42,581 nt of DNA from Ruminococcus sp. (GTDB lineage Bacteria > Bacillota > Clostridia > Lachnospirales > Lachnospiraceae), in the NCBI GenBank assembly GCA_023663085.1, contig JAMPIB010000031.1:1-42581 (forward strand). The letters run 5' to 3'. A program made the translations under genes and the position numbers. The notes under the pieces were generated by a model. The model worked only from the letters and a program-made list of their open reading frames with translations. It searched no databases and had not been told where the DNA came from. This document shows positions 1 to 6,665 of the stretch, piece after piece (position 1 is the first letter of the stretch; the number at the start of each line of letters is the position of its first letter).

Positions 1-93
1 ATGCTGAATGACAGTGCGGCTTTGTTGGAAAAATGCACGGATAAAAGGGAAAAGAACCTTGTAACGGATTTCCTCGCATTGTGGAACAAATAG
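1..93 (+). CDS. C-terminal fragment of an unidentified protein (cut by window start)
   Basis: Frame 1 is open from the first base to a TAG at 91-93 and encodes 30 residues ending in DFLALWNK. The window happens to begin with ATG, but no upstream sequence is available to show a ribosome-binding site, so this is probably the tail of a longer gene. The other two forward frames hit stops within the first ten bases. The fragment is rich in charged residues and looks like the end of a small helical protein; no family can be assigned. Hairpins at 112-142 and 177-211 follow it and could end its transcript. Confidence 0.4.
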   Translation: MLNDSAALLEKCTDKREKNLVTDFLALWNK

Positions 94-111
94 AGAGTGA
101 ACTGTCTGAAT

Positions 112-142
112 AAATCGGCTTACGAATTGTAAGCTGATTTAC
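112..142 (+). terminator. Hairpin downstream of the 5' partial gene
   Basis: GCTTAC (118-123) pairs with GTAAGC (129-134) around the loop GAATT. Flanking AAATC/GATTT extends the stem with one mismatch. There is no clean T-run after it, so it may be an RNA-stabilising hairpin or half of a two-hairpin terminator with the next one. Confidence 0.4.
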
Positions 143-176
143 AGTTTGAAAGCTTCAACATCTTAATAATAGGCAT

Positions 177-211
177 AAATGGAAATTAGTAAGTTTCCAT
201 TTGGTTATTTT
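177..211 (+). terminator. Rho-independent terminator
   Basis: AAATGGAAA (177-185) pairs perfectly with TTTCCATTT (194-202) over an 8-base loop. It is followed by GGTTATTTTT. It separates the partial gene at 1-93 from the AlkZ-like gene. Confidence 0.6.
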
Positions 212-228
212 TAATTTGCGAGTTTAGA

Positions 229-237
229 TGATATAAT
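229..237 (+). promoter_or_regulatory. Extended -10 promoter for the AlkZ-like gene
   Basis: TGATATAAT is an extended -10 element (TGn plus a perfect TATAAT at 232-237). No good -35 hexamer sits 17 bases upstream. It lies just after the terminator and about 68 bases before the start codon. Confidence 0.45.
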
Positions 238-304
238 ATGAACAGGCATCAACGACAACAATGGAATAATAAAAGAAAAATGTATAAGTGGGAACAGATA
301 AAAG

Positions 305-1351
305 ATGGAAAATGGCTATGAGGAAATAGAAAAAAAGATATGCAGTAAACGATTAAATAATGGTAGAAAGAATGGTAATGTAGTAAAAAATTTTTTAGGC
401 ATTCAAAGTCAGTTTTACAGGTATGCAACAATATGCTGTGAACTGTATGGGGATAATTTTGATTTCAATAGTTCACAGTATTTCAGGGCATGGACAATTC
501 GTGGAACAATACATATTCACCATATAGAAGATTATAATCTCGTTATCTATAAAAATATGCTTACACCATACATGCAACAATTTTGGAATGATGAGAGTAT
601 ATCGTCTATATCGGAAAAGGAATTTTTTTGTGAAATTATATTAAATGCGCTGAATGAGCAGTATTTAAATAAAAAACAACTGATAGATTTATGTTTTTTA
701 AATGGAATGACAGCTGATAAAAAAGAGTATTTATTTAATTCCTGGGGCGGTATCCCAAGGTATTTAGTAGAAACGGGAAAGATCATCATTATGTGTGATG
801 ACCATAATACATATATGCCTGCACCTGATGTCATATTAATGAATCAGGAAGATGCTGAGAAAGAACAGCTAAAAAGATATTTAGAAGGTTATAGTCCCTG
901 CACAATAGAGGATGTAATGTATTTTTTTAAATGGGGCAAAAGAAAATCCCGGATATTGATAGAGCAGGTATTGAGAACATATTTTATAAATAAAAGTAGT
1001 ATGATCAAATATAATGGTCAGGATTATATATTTATTGAAAAGGAAAACATAAATGTAATAGATCAGGAAATATATGTTTTATCTGCGTTTGATCCAATGC
1101 TTATCGGATATGAAAAAAAGAAAAATCTACTATTACCTGGGAAATATTTGAGGGATGTTTTTTCAATGCAGGGAATTGTAAGACCTACAATAATATACCA
1201 GAATAGAGTATGCGGGATTTGGAAAATAAAAGAGCGGACAATATATGTTGATTTATTTGAGAAATTATCAAAAATTTACATAGAGGAGATAGAAAAAATC
1301 TTAATAGAGGCAACAGATTTGTCAAAAATAATTGTTAATATAAGACAATAA
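305..1351 (+). CDS. Winged-helix DNA-binding protein, AlkZ-like DNA glycosylase family (HTH_42)
   Basis: The 348-residue protein matches the HTH_42/AlkZ family (winged-helix proteins including DNA glycosylases that unhook interstrand crosslinks or excise alkylated bases). Seen: GIQSQFYRYA near the N-terminus, giving the Q-x-Q signature at Q34/Q36; AWTIRGTIH around residues 62-70; and near the C-terminus SAFDPMLIGY, then RPTIIYQNRVCGIW. In this family Q-x-Q marks the AlkZ-like catalytic motif, as opposed to the Q-x-D of the AlkX/YcaQ branch. A DNA-repair or antibiotic self-protection role is inferred, and the true substrate is unknown. The gene is visibly more AT-rich than the housekeeping genes and is transcribed alone, which suggests horizontal acquisition. 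The ribosome-binding site is weak (GGGAA about 10 bases upstream). Confidence 0.75.
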   Translation: MENGYEEIEKKICSKRLNNGRKNGNVVKNFLGIQSQFYRYATICCELYGDNFDFNSSQYFRAWTIRGTIHIHHIEDYNLVIYKNMLTPYMQQFWNDESISSISEKEFFCEIILNALNEQYLNKKQLIDLCFLNGMTADKKEYLFNSWGGIPRYLVETGKIIIMCDDHNTYMPAPDVILMNQEDAEKEQLKRYLEGYSPCTIEDVMYFFKWGKRKSRILIEQVLRTYFINKSSMIKYNGQDYIFIEKENINVIDQEIYVLSAFDPMLIGYEKKKNLLLPGKYLRDVFSMQGIVRPTIIYQNRVCGIWKIKERTIYVDLFEKLSKIYIEEIEKILIEATDLSKIIVNIRQ

Positions 1352-1383
1352 GCAATGATGGAGCCAATTTCGGACATATAAAA

Positions 1384-3126
1384 TTGACATTAGTATTTGT
1401 AGAGAAGGAGTTTTACTGTGAAAAAAGAAAAGTACGGCAGGCAGTCCTTTTTGCATTACTTGCAGTTACAGGAATATGTCTGTTGAGCTGCCGAAACGTT
1501 GAGAAGGCAGAAAACGTTGAAAATCCGGCTATGGCAACAGAAGAGGCAGCGACACCGATAGAAACAATCATAGTGGAAGAACAGTATCATAAACGCGATG
1601 AGATATGCGGGGCCAGTTTCCCTATGTGGAGCGTTGAACGGGAAGGGATTTCCTACGGTTTTAAGCAGTCTGTTTTTACTGAAGAAGAAGCGGCAGGCTA
1701 TGTGCAGGAGATGGAAGAATATATTAATGCACTCAAACGGCAGATGCAGGAGGTAGACTTTTTCCCTCGCAATATAGAATTGCAGATTCTGGTACTGGAT
1801 GATATTGCTACAATTGATCTGTCGAAGTCGGATGAAGTCCTTATTCTGACCAAAGAGGAATTAGAAGATGAACGCTACAGGTTTCCGCTTTTTCTCAGTG
1901 TTTCCAAACTTGATGAGACTTCCCGGAACTTTGGCGCATATACCTATATATCCGGCATGGACTTTGATAATGACAGGATAAAAGAATACCTTTCCAGACA
2001 GGAAAACCGGCAGGTTCTGGATCTGTTTTATGCCAGAAGGTCGGAAGTATATGGAAGTAGAGAAGATATCGAAATATTTGAACAGATACTGGCTTCTATG
2101 GCGGCGGAAGAAATTAAAGAAAGCGGCTTGAACGGGTATTTTAAGGAGACTTTTACAGAAAGTGCGATAAATGAATGGCTGGATAAAATAGGTTTAACGG
2201 ATGCAGAAGAGTTATACGAAAATGCCAATCTGGAGTATAGCAGTCAGTTGAAATTTAAGAGAGACGGTCAATATGATCTTCATATTGAAAGCGGGAATGT
2301 AACTTATCTTTTGGAATCATGTGCCTCTGCCTTTGAATCTGCTTTGGAACTGGAAGAATTTATTGTGACTGAAATAAAGACAAGAGAGGCAATGGAAACC
2401 TATTTAAAGGCCCATCACGTCACTTCGCCGATGTTTGATAGTGAGTATCAGCTGGTCTATAAGATTTTGGGAGACAGAACATCAAAAAATTATTGGGAAT
2501 TTTGTGATGATAACTCTTCGTGTATCTATATTTTTGGAAATTATAAAGGATTTTTTCAGGAGTCCATGACGCATGAACTGACGCATGCCTATGTGGGCAG
2601 GACGCAGGAGGATGTGGTCTGGATGAATGAAGGATTTGCAGAGTATTTCTCCAGAGCGGTCTTCCCCCAGCCTTCCAGAAGAGAGGCGTTTTATGAATCC
2701 ATCGGGAAAGCAGAAGCTGATACGGCGTGTTTGTGGCGGAATAACTATGTGGCAATGGAAGGCGTACCGGACAGTATAGAAGATTTTGAACTGTCAAGTT
2801 TTCTGGATGGATGTGTTATGGCCTATTGGGATGGCGATACGACGTTGGAGCAGGTCACAGCGCTTGAAGTGTCATTGTGGGAATGGGGCGATATAGCGGA
2901 GAAAACTGAGAACGGAGCGGAACTGAGTTATTGGGAAACCGAATCGTTTGTGTCATATTTGCTCGGCCGCTCATCTTTTGAAACAACATGGAACTGCATG
3001 ATAAATAATCTTGATTGCCAAGAAGTATATGGAAAGACTTATGATGAACTTAAATTAGAATGGAGCCAGAGTATAAGGGAGAGGGTATCGGGTGATTTGC
3101 AGATTGAGAATGATAGAAATGTGTAA
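1384..3126 (+). CDS. Putative zinc metallopeptidase lipoprotein (gluzincin, peptidase-MA-like), start disrupted by an apparent frameshift
   Basis: The open frame encodes up to 580 residues. HELTH at 397-401, followed by WMNEGFAEYF (E416, E420), is the gluzincin pattern HExxH plus downstream glutamate of M1/peptidase-MA-like proteins, so a zinc-dependent peptidase is likely; its substrate is unknown. The N-terminus holds a hydrophobic stretch ending in LLSC, a lipobox, so the product should be anchored outside the membrane. The only in-frame upstream start is TTG at 1384, with no ribosome-binding site. A strong site, AGAAGGAG (1403-1410), sits 7 bases before GTG at 1418, but that GTG is out of frame. 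One more A in the A6 run at 1421-1426 would give an ideal lipoprotein signal peptide beginning MKKRKVRQAVLF. The gene is therefore off as read, phase-variable, or affected by a sequencing error. Confidence 0.65.
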   Translation: MTLVFVEKEFYCEKRKVRQAVLFALLAVTGICLLSCRNVEKAENVENPAMATEEAATPIETIIVEEQYHKRDEICGASFPMWSVEREGISYGFKQSVFTEEEAAGYVQEMEEYINALKRQMQEVDFFPRNIELQILVLDDIATIDLSKSDEVLILTKEELEDERYRFPLFLSVSKLDETSRNFGAYTYISGMDFDNDRIKEYLSRQENRQVLDLFYARRSEVYGSREDIEIFEQILASMAAEEIKESGLNGYFKETFTESAINEWLDKIGLTDAEELYENANLEYSSQLKFKRDGQYDLHIESGNVTYLLESCASAFESALELEEFIVTEIKTREAMETYLKAHHVTSPMFDSEYQLVYKILGDRTSKNYWEFCDDNSSCIYIFGNYKGFFQESMTHELTHAYVGRTQEDVVWMNEGFAEYFSRAVFPQPSRREAFYESIGKAEADTACLWRNNYVAMEGVPDSIEDFELSSFLDGCVMAYWDGDTTLEQVTALEVSLWEWGDIAEKTENGAELSYWETESFVSYLLGRSSFETTWNCMINNLDCQEVYGKTYDELKLEWSQSIRERVSGDLQIENDRNV

Positions 3127-3129
3127 AAT

Positions 3130-3263
3130 AATGCAGCGATAACAGGCTGCTTTACATTGCACATCTGTGCCAACTGGGCCTGGGTAAGTCCCTTTTCTTC
3201 TCTGATACGGATCATGGTGCGGATCAGTTCTTTTTCCAGTTTAATGGCGTTTGCCGCATCCCC
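3130..3263 (-). pseudogene. Remnant of an XRE-family HTH (antitoxin-like) gene
   Basis: Read on the reverse strand, this stretch encodes KLEKELIRTMIRIREEKG followed by LTQAQLAQMCNVKQPVIA. That is a typical XRE/HigA-type helix-turn-helix (REEKGLTQxQLA...VxQPxIA). The homology stops abruptly before the end of the helix-turn-helix, right beside the stop codon of the peptidase gene. There is no start codon or ribosome-binding site upstream, and the frame runs on into unrelated sequence. This is a broken fragment, probably left by deletion of a toxin-antitoxin locus. Confidence 0.6.
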
Positions 3264-3376
3264 CTCACGCGACCACTGACAGTTCTTTTTTTCTCAATCC
3301 ATCATATACTATTAATACAGTACAGGAAAAAATCCTTAAGGAGCAGCATCCTTTAAAAAAGAAGGGAGAACAAAAC

Positions 3377-4015
3377 ATGACAGATAAGGTAATTGAAAAC
3401 AACCAGGTGACGATAATGGGGGAGATCGTAGGAGACTTTGTGTTCAGTCATGAGATCTTCGGAGAGGGATTTTATATGGTGGATATCAGTGTGGACCGCC
3501 TGAGTGAGTCTACAGATATCATTCCCGTTATGGTATCGGAGAGACTGCTGGATGTAAATGAAGATTATAAGGGTATGAAGATCAGCATTACAGGGCAGTT
3601 TCGTTCTTATAACAGACACGAGGAGAAAAAGAACAAACTGGTCCTGTCGGTGTTCGCGAGGGAGATCGAGTTTGTAGACGATATCGAGGAGAGCGCGAAA
3701 ACGAATCAGATCTTCTTAGACGGTTATATCTGTAAGGCGCCGATCTACCGGAAAACACCGCTGGGCCGGGAGATTGCGGATTTACTTCTGGCAGTCAACA
3801 GGCCGTATGGCAAATCAGATTACATACCATGTATCTGCTGGGGAAGAAACGCGAGATTTGCCAGCACTTTCGATGTAGGCAGCAGGTGTGCCGTCTGGGG
3901 CCGGATCCAGAGCAGGGAATATATGAAAAAAATTTCGGAAGATCAGCTTGAGAAGCGCACGGCATATGAGGTTTCTGTCAGTAAGTTAGAGATCGTGGAG
4001 GATGAGCAGGAGTAA
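3377..4015 (+). CDS. Single-stranded DNA-binding-like protein with two OB folds
   Basis: 212 residues from ATG 3377. That start is preceded by AAGAAGGGAG at a good distance; the frame is open further upstream but has no ribosome-binding site there. The sequence reads as two successive SSB/OB-like halves, roughly residues 8-100 and 108-205. Each has the small-barrel pattern: MGEIVGDFVFSHEI then KGMKISITGQFRSY, and LDGYICKAPIYRKTPLGREI then IPCICWGRNARF. The second half closely resembles bacterial SSB (NxR-like strand, CWGRNA, GxRxxVWGRIQSR). The acidic C-terminus (EDEQE) recalls SSB tails but lacks the DDDIPF-type tip. It probably binds single-stranded DNA, but is distinct from the essential SSB. 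Confidence 0.7.
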   Translation: MTDKVIENNQVTIMGEIVGDFVFSHEIFGEGFYMVDISVDRLSESTDIIPVMVSERLLDVNEDYKGMKISITGQFRSYNRHEEKKNKLVLSVFAREIEFVDDIEESAKTNQIFLDGYICKAPIYRKTPLGREIADLLLAVNRPYGKSDYIPCICWGRNARFASTFDVGSRCAVWGRIQSREYMKKISEDQLEKRTAYEVSVSKLEIVEDEQE

Positions 4016-4019
4016 AAAG

Positions 4020-4048
4020 TTGCGTTTTCGACATAATTGTGCTATGAT
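4020..4048 (+). promoter_or_regulatory. Sigma-A-type promoter for the corrinoid adenosyltransferase gene
   Basis: TTGCGT (4020-4025), a 17-base spacer, and TATGAT (4043-4048). The start codon follows 38 bases downstream. Confidence 0.55.
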
Positions 4049-4086
4049 AGGCATCAGGTTTAAATGCTGATATTATGAGGTGCAAT

Positions 4087-4587
4087 ATGGAAAGAGGCAT
4101 GATTTATATCTATAGCGGTGAAGGACACGGCAAGTCGCCTGCGGCGCTCGGAAGAGCCTTGCAGACGGCGTGCAGGGGTGAGGATGTTGTCATCATCCGT
4201 TTTCTGAAAGGAAGAGGTCTGGCGGATTCTGACTTCGTAAGACGTCTGGAGCCGGAGATCAAGATATTCCGCTTTGAGAAGTCGGATGAGAATTTCGTCA
4301 ATCTGTCAGAGGAGCGAAAGGCCGAAGAAATCTATAATATCAAGAATGGTCTTAACTTTGCCAAAAAGGTGATGAACACCGACGAATGCAGTCTGCTGAT
4401 CTTGGATGAAGTGCTGGAACTGCTTGATAATGGAATCATTTCCGTGGAAGAGTTGAAAAACTTATTGTTATGTAAACCTGATGGAATGGATATCATTATG
4501 ACGGGCGCCACGTTAAACGAGGAAGTATGCACGCTTGCAGACGAAGTGACCCGCATCGAGACTAAGAGAAACGAAAAGCGCGGATAA
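4087..4587 (+). CDS. ATP:corrinoid adenosyltransferase-like P-loop protein (CobA/CobO/BtuR family)
   Basis: The product is 166 residues. It starts with IYIYSGEGHGKSPAALG, a modified Walker A (residues 11-17, GEGHGKS) in the position of the BtuR/CobO GxGKGKT loop. LLILDEVLEL follows as the Walker B-like element, then IIMTGATLNEEV, which matches the family's late TGR/TGA segment. The family transfers the adenosyl group of ATP to cob(I)alamin or cobinamide in the cytosol. No other cobalamin gene is in the window, so this is a stand-alone salvage-type gene. ATG 4087 is chosen because GAGG (4077-4080) lies 6 bases upstream; ATG 4075 is in frame but overlaps that site. The P-loop differs from the canonical form (E, H and S substitutions), so ATP use by a divergent member is likely but unproven. 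Confidence 0.75.
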   Translation: MERGMIYIYSGEGHGKSPAALGRALQTACRGEDVVIIRFLKGRGLADSDFVRRLEPEIKIFRFEKSDENFVNLSEERKAEEIYNIKNGLNFAKKVMNTDECSLLILDEVLELLDNGIISVEELKNLLLCKPDGMDIIMTGATLNEEVCTLADEVTRIETKRNEKRG

Positions 4588-4600
4588 TGAGAGGCCGGCC

Positions 4601-4629
4601 TTGACAGATAGATGTGATAGTGTTATGAT
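4601..4629 (+). promoter_or_regulatory. Strong sigma-A promoter of the lysine riboswitch-dapA transcript
   Basis: Perfect TTGACA (4601-4606), a 17-base spacer, and TATGAT (4624-4629). Transcription would start just before the riboswitch aptamer. Confidence 0.8.
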
Positions 4630-4640
4630 AAGGCAAATAA

Positions 4641-4820
4641 GAGAAGTTGATAGAGGTTGCATTTTTTATCAGTAGGAATGCGGATGCGGGAGGCGCAGGA
4701 GAAACATTCTGAAAGGAAAAGATGCCGAAGGGAAAGATGTCCTGCCGGTTTTTCTCTGGGTATACAGTCAATAACTGTATAACTGTCATCGAATCAGATG
4801 GGGCGCTATCCGAATATTTA
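4641..4820 (+). ncRNA. Lysine riboswitch (L-box)
   Basis: The stretch carries the conserved L-box elements in the right order: AGAGGTTGC and ATCAGTA in the first arm, GAAAGG...GATGCCGAAG in the second, CTGGG then ACTGTCAT further on, and the closing GGGGCGCTATC. P1 can be closed by GATAG (4649-4653) with CTATC (4806-4810). An intrinsic terminator follows at 4842 and then dapA, the first committed enzyme of lysine synthesis. Known behaviour of the family is lysine-dependent premature termination. I did not find an obvious antiterminator pairing by eye. Confidence 0.85.
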
Positions 4821-4841
4821 GAAAACAAATATTTAGAAGAA

Positions 4842-4875
4842 TAAAGCTGACCCGTTGTGATCAGCTTTTTTTATT
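4842..4875 (+). terminator. Riboswitch expression-platform terminator upstream of dapA
   Basis: AAGCTGA (4844-4850) pairs with TCAGCTT (4861-4867) over a 10-base loop, followed by a T-rich run. It lies between the L-box aptamer and the dapA ribosome-binding site, as expected for transcriptional attenuation. Confidence 0.8.
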
Positions 4876-4915
4876 ATATAGGAAACTCGTCACGAATCAT
4901 TCAGGAGGAAAAAGT

Positions 4916-5800
4916 ATGGCAATTTTTGAAGGTGCTGGAGTAGCTATCGTTACGCCGTTTCATAAGGACGGCAGTGTTAATTTCGAGAAATTCGCAGAAC
5001 TTATTGAAGACCAGATCACAGGCGGCACGGACGCGATCATCGTCTGCGGTACGACAGGAGAGTCTTCCACGCTTACGCATGAGGAGCATTTAGAGGTCAT
5101 CAGGTATTGTATCGAGAAGGTTGGCGGCAGGATCCCAGTTGTCGCAGGAACCGGTTCCAACTGTACGGAAACGGCCGTATATCTGTCAAAAGAGGCTGAA
5201 AAGTACGGTGCGGACGGTCTTTTGTTAGTGACGCCCTATTATAACAAGGCGACGCAGAAAGGGCTGTTCGAGCATTATAAAATGATAGCGGACAGCGTCA
5301 AACTTCCTATTATTTTGTATAACGTACCGAGCAGAACAGGCTGTAATATCCTGCCGCAGACAGCGGTGAAACTCTGTGAGGAAGTTCCTAATATCGTGGG
5401 CATCAAAGAAGCCAGCGGCAATATTTCCCAGATCACCAAGCTGGCTGCGCTTGCACAGGGGAAGGTCGATATTTATTCCGGAAACGACGACCAGATCGTG
5501 CCTATCCTTGCGCTTGGCGGCAAAGGGGTCATCTCTGTGCTCTCCAATGTGGCGCCGAGGCAGACGCATGATATCTGTGCGAAGTTCTTTGCGGGCGATA
5601 TCGAGGGCAGCTGTAAGGAGCAGTTACGGGCTATTGAACTGTATGAAGCGCTGTTCTGCGAAGTCAATCCGATCCCGGTCAAGGCGGGATTAAATCTTAT
5701 GGGCAAAGAAGTCGGTTCGCTGAGACGGCCGCTATGTGATATGGAAGAGGCCAATGTAGAGAGACTGCGCAGCGCCATGAAAAATTATGGATTATTGTAA
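4916..5800 (+). CDS. dapA: 4-hydroxy-tetrahydrodipicolinate synthase
   Basis: This cytosolic enzyme condenses pyruvate with aspartate semialdehyde in the diaminopimelate/lysine pathway. The 294-residue length is typical of this TIM-barrel family. Visible signatures are CGTTGESSTL (G45-S50 region, substrate binding), YNVPSRTG with Y135 in the catalytic triad, and VGIKEASG with the Schiff-base lysine K164. AGGAGG precedes the ATG at normal spacing. It is under the lysine riboswitch and is followed after 71 bases by dapB, which takes its product, so the two form a feedback-controlled unit. Confidence 0.97.
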   Translation: MAIFEGAGVAIVTPFHKDGSVNFEKFAELIEDQITGGTDAIIVCGTTGESSTLTHEEHLEVIRYCIEKVGGRIPVVAGTGSNCTETAVYLSKEAEKYGADGLLLVTPYYNKATQKGLFEHYKMIADSVKLPIILYNVPSRTGCNILPQTAVKLCEEVPNIVGIKEASGNISQITKLAALAQGKVDIYSGNDDQIVPILALGGKGVISVLSNVAPRQTHDICAKFFAGDIEGSCKEQLRAIELYEALFCEVNPIPVKAGLNLMGKEVGSLRRPLCDMEEANVERLRSAMKNYGLL

Positions 5801-5871
5801 GCCGTTTCTACTGGCAGGCGGCATGTAGATCATACCGATGAGCATGCAGCGGAAGAAAGGAGCAAAAGAGT

Positions 5872-6627
5872 ATGACCAGAGTTATCATGCACGGCTGTAA
5901 CGGGAAGATGGGACAGACGATATCTTCCCTGATCGCAGCCGATGAAGAAATAGAGATCGTGGCCGGGATAGACGCTTACGATGACGAGCGCAGCGCGTAT
6001 CCGGTTTTTACAGATATTTATAAGTGCGATATAGCGGCGGATGCGCTCATTGATTTCAGTACGGCGGCGGCGGTGGACACCCTGCTTGACTATTGCGCGG
6101 GAAAGAAGCTGCCCTGTGTATTATGCACGACCGGACTTTCTAAGGAGCAGCTTGATAAAGTACAGGAAACATCTAAAATAACGGCCGTTCTTAAATCGGC
6201 GAATATGTCGCTGGGCATCAACATGCTTATGAAATTATTAAAAGAGGCGGCATCTATCCTTGCGCCGGCGGGTTTTGATGTCGAGATCGTGGAAAAGCAC
6301 CATAACCAGAAACTGGATGCACCGAGCGGTACGGCGTTGGCTCTGGCCGATTCCATCAAGGAAGAACTAAACGGCGGCTATGAGTATGTATATGACAGGA
6401 GTACGAAACGCGAGAAGCGCAGTCCGAAGGAAATCGGCATCAGTGCGGTCAGAGGCGGAACGATAGTCGGCGACCATGACGTGATCTTCGCGGGAGCGGA
6501 CGAGGTGGTCACTTTTTCCCACAGAGCCTATTCTAAGGCGGTATTTGGCAAAGGCGCCATACAGGCGGCTAAATTTCTGGCCGGAAAGCCTGCGGGAATG
6601 TATGATATGAGCGATGTGATCGCATAG
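5872..6627 (+). CDS. dapB: 4-hydroxy-tetrahydrodipicolinate reductase
   Basis: 251 residues. This enzyme uses NAD(P)H to reduce the product of DapA to tetrahydrodipicolinate in the cytosol. The N-terminus has the Rossmann motif HGCNGKMG (residues 7-14). The signature EKHHNQKLDAPSGTA carries the catalytic histidine pair H143/H144 and K147. HAYSKAVFGKGA near the C-terminus matches family ends. AAAGGAG precedes the ATG. It is co-transcribed with dapA and therefore presumably under the same lysine riboswitch. The fbp gene starts 38 bases downstream with no terminator between. Confidence 0.97.
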   Translation: MTRVIMHGCNGKMGQTISSLIAADEEIEIVAGIDAYDDERSAYPVFTDIYKCDIAADALIDFSTAAAVDTLLDYCAGKKLPCVLCTTGLSKEQLDKVQETSKITAVLKSANMSLGINMLMKLLKEAASILAPAGFDVEIVEKHHNQKLDAPSGTALALADSIKEELNGGYEYVYDRSTKREKRSPKEIGISAVRGGTIVGDHDVIFAGADEVVTFSHRAYSKAVFGKGAIQAAKFLAGKPAGMYDMSDVIA

Positions 6628-6665
6628 GTCTGATAGAAGTACGGCGGACATAGAAAGGGGAACAA

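Noticed and set aside
3251-3376. N-terminal extension of the SSB-like protein
   Set aside because: No ribosome-binding site upstream, an unrelated sequence overlapping the antitoxin remnant, and a strong site exists just before 3377.
4641-4875. T-box leader ahead of dapA
   Set aside because: The T-box signature (AGGGTGGNACCGCG) is absent, whereas several L-box elements are present in order.
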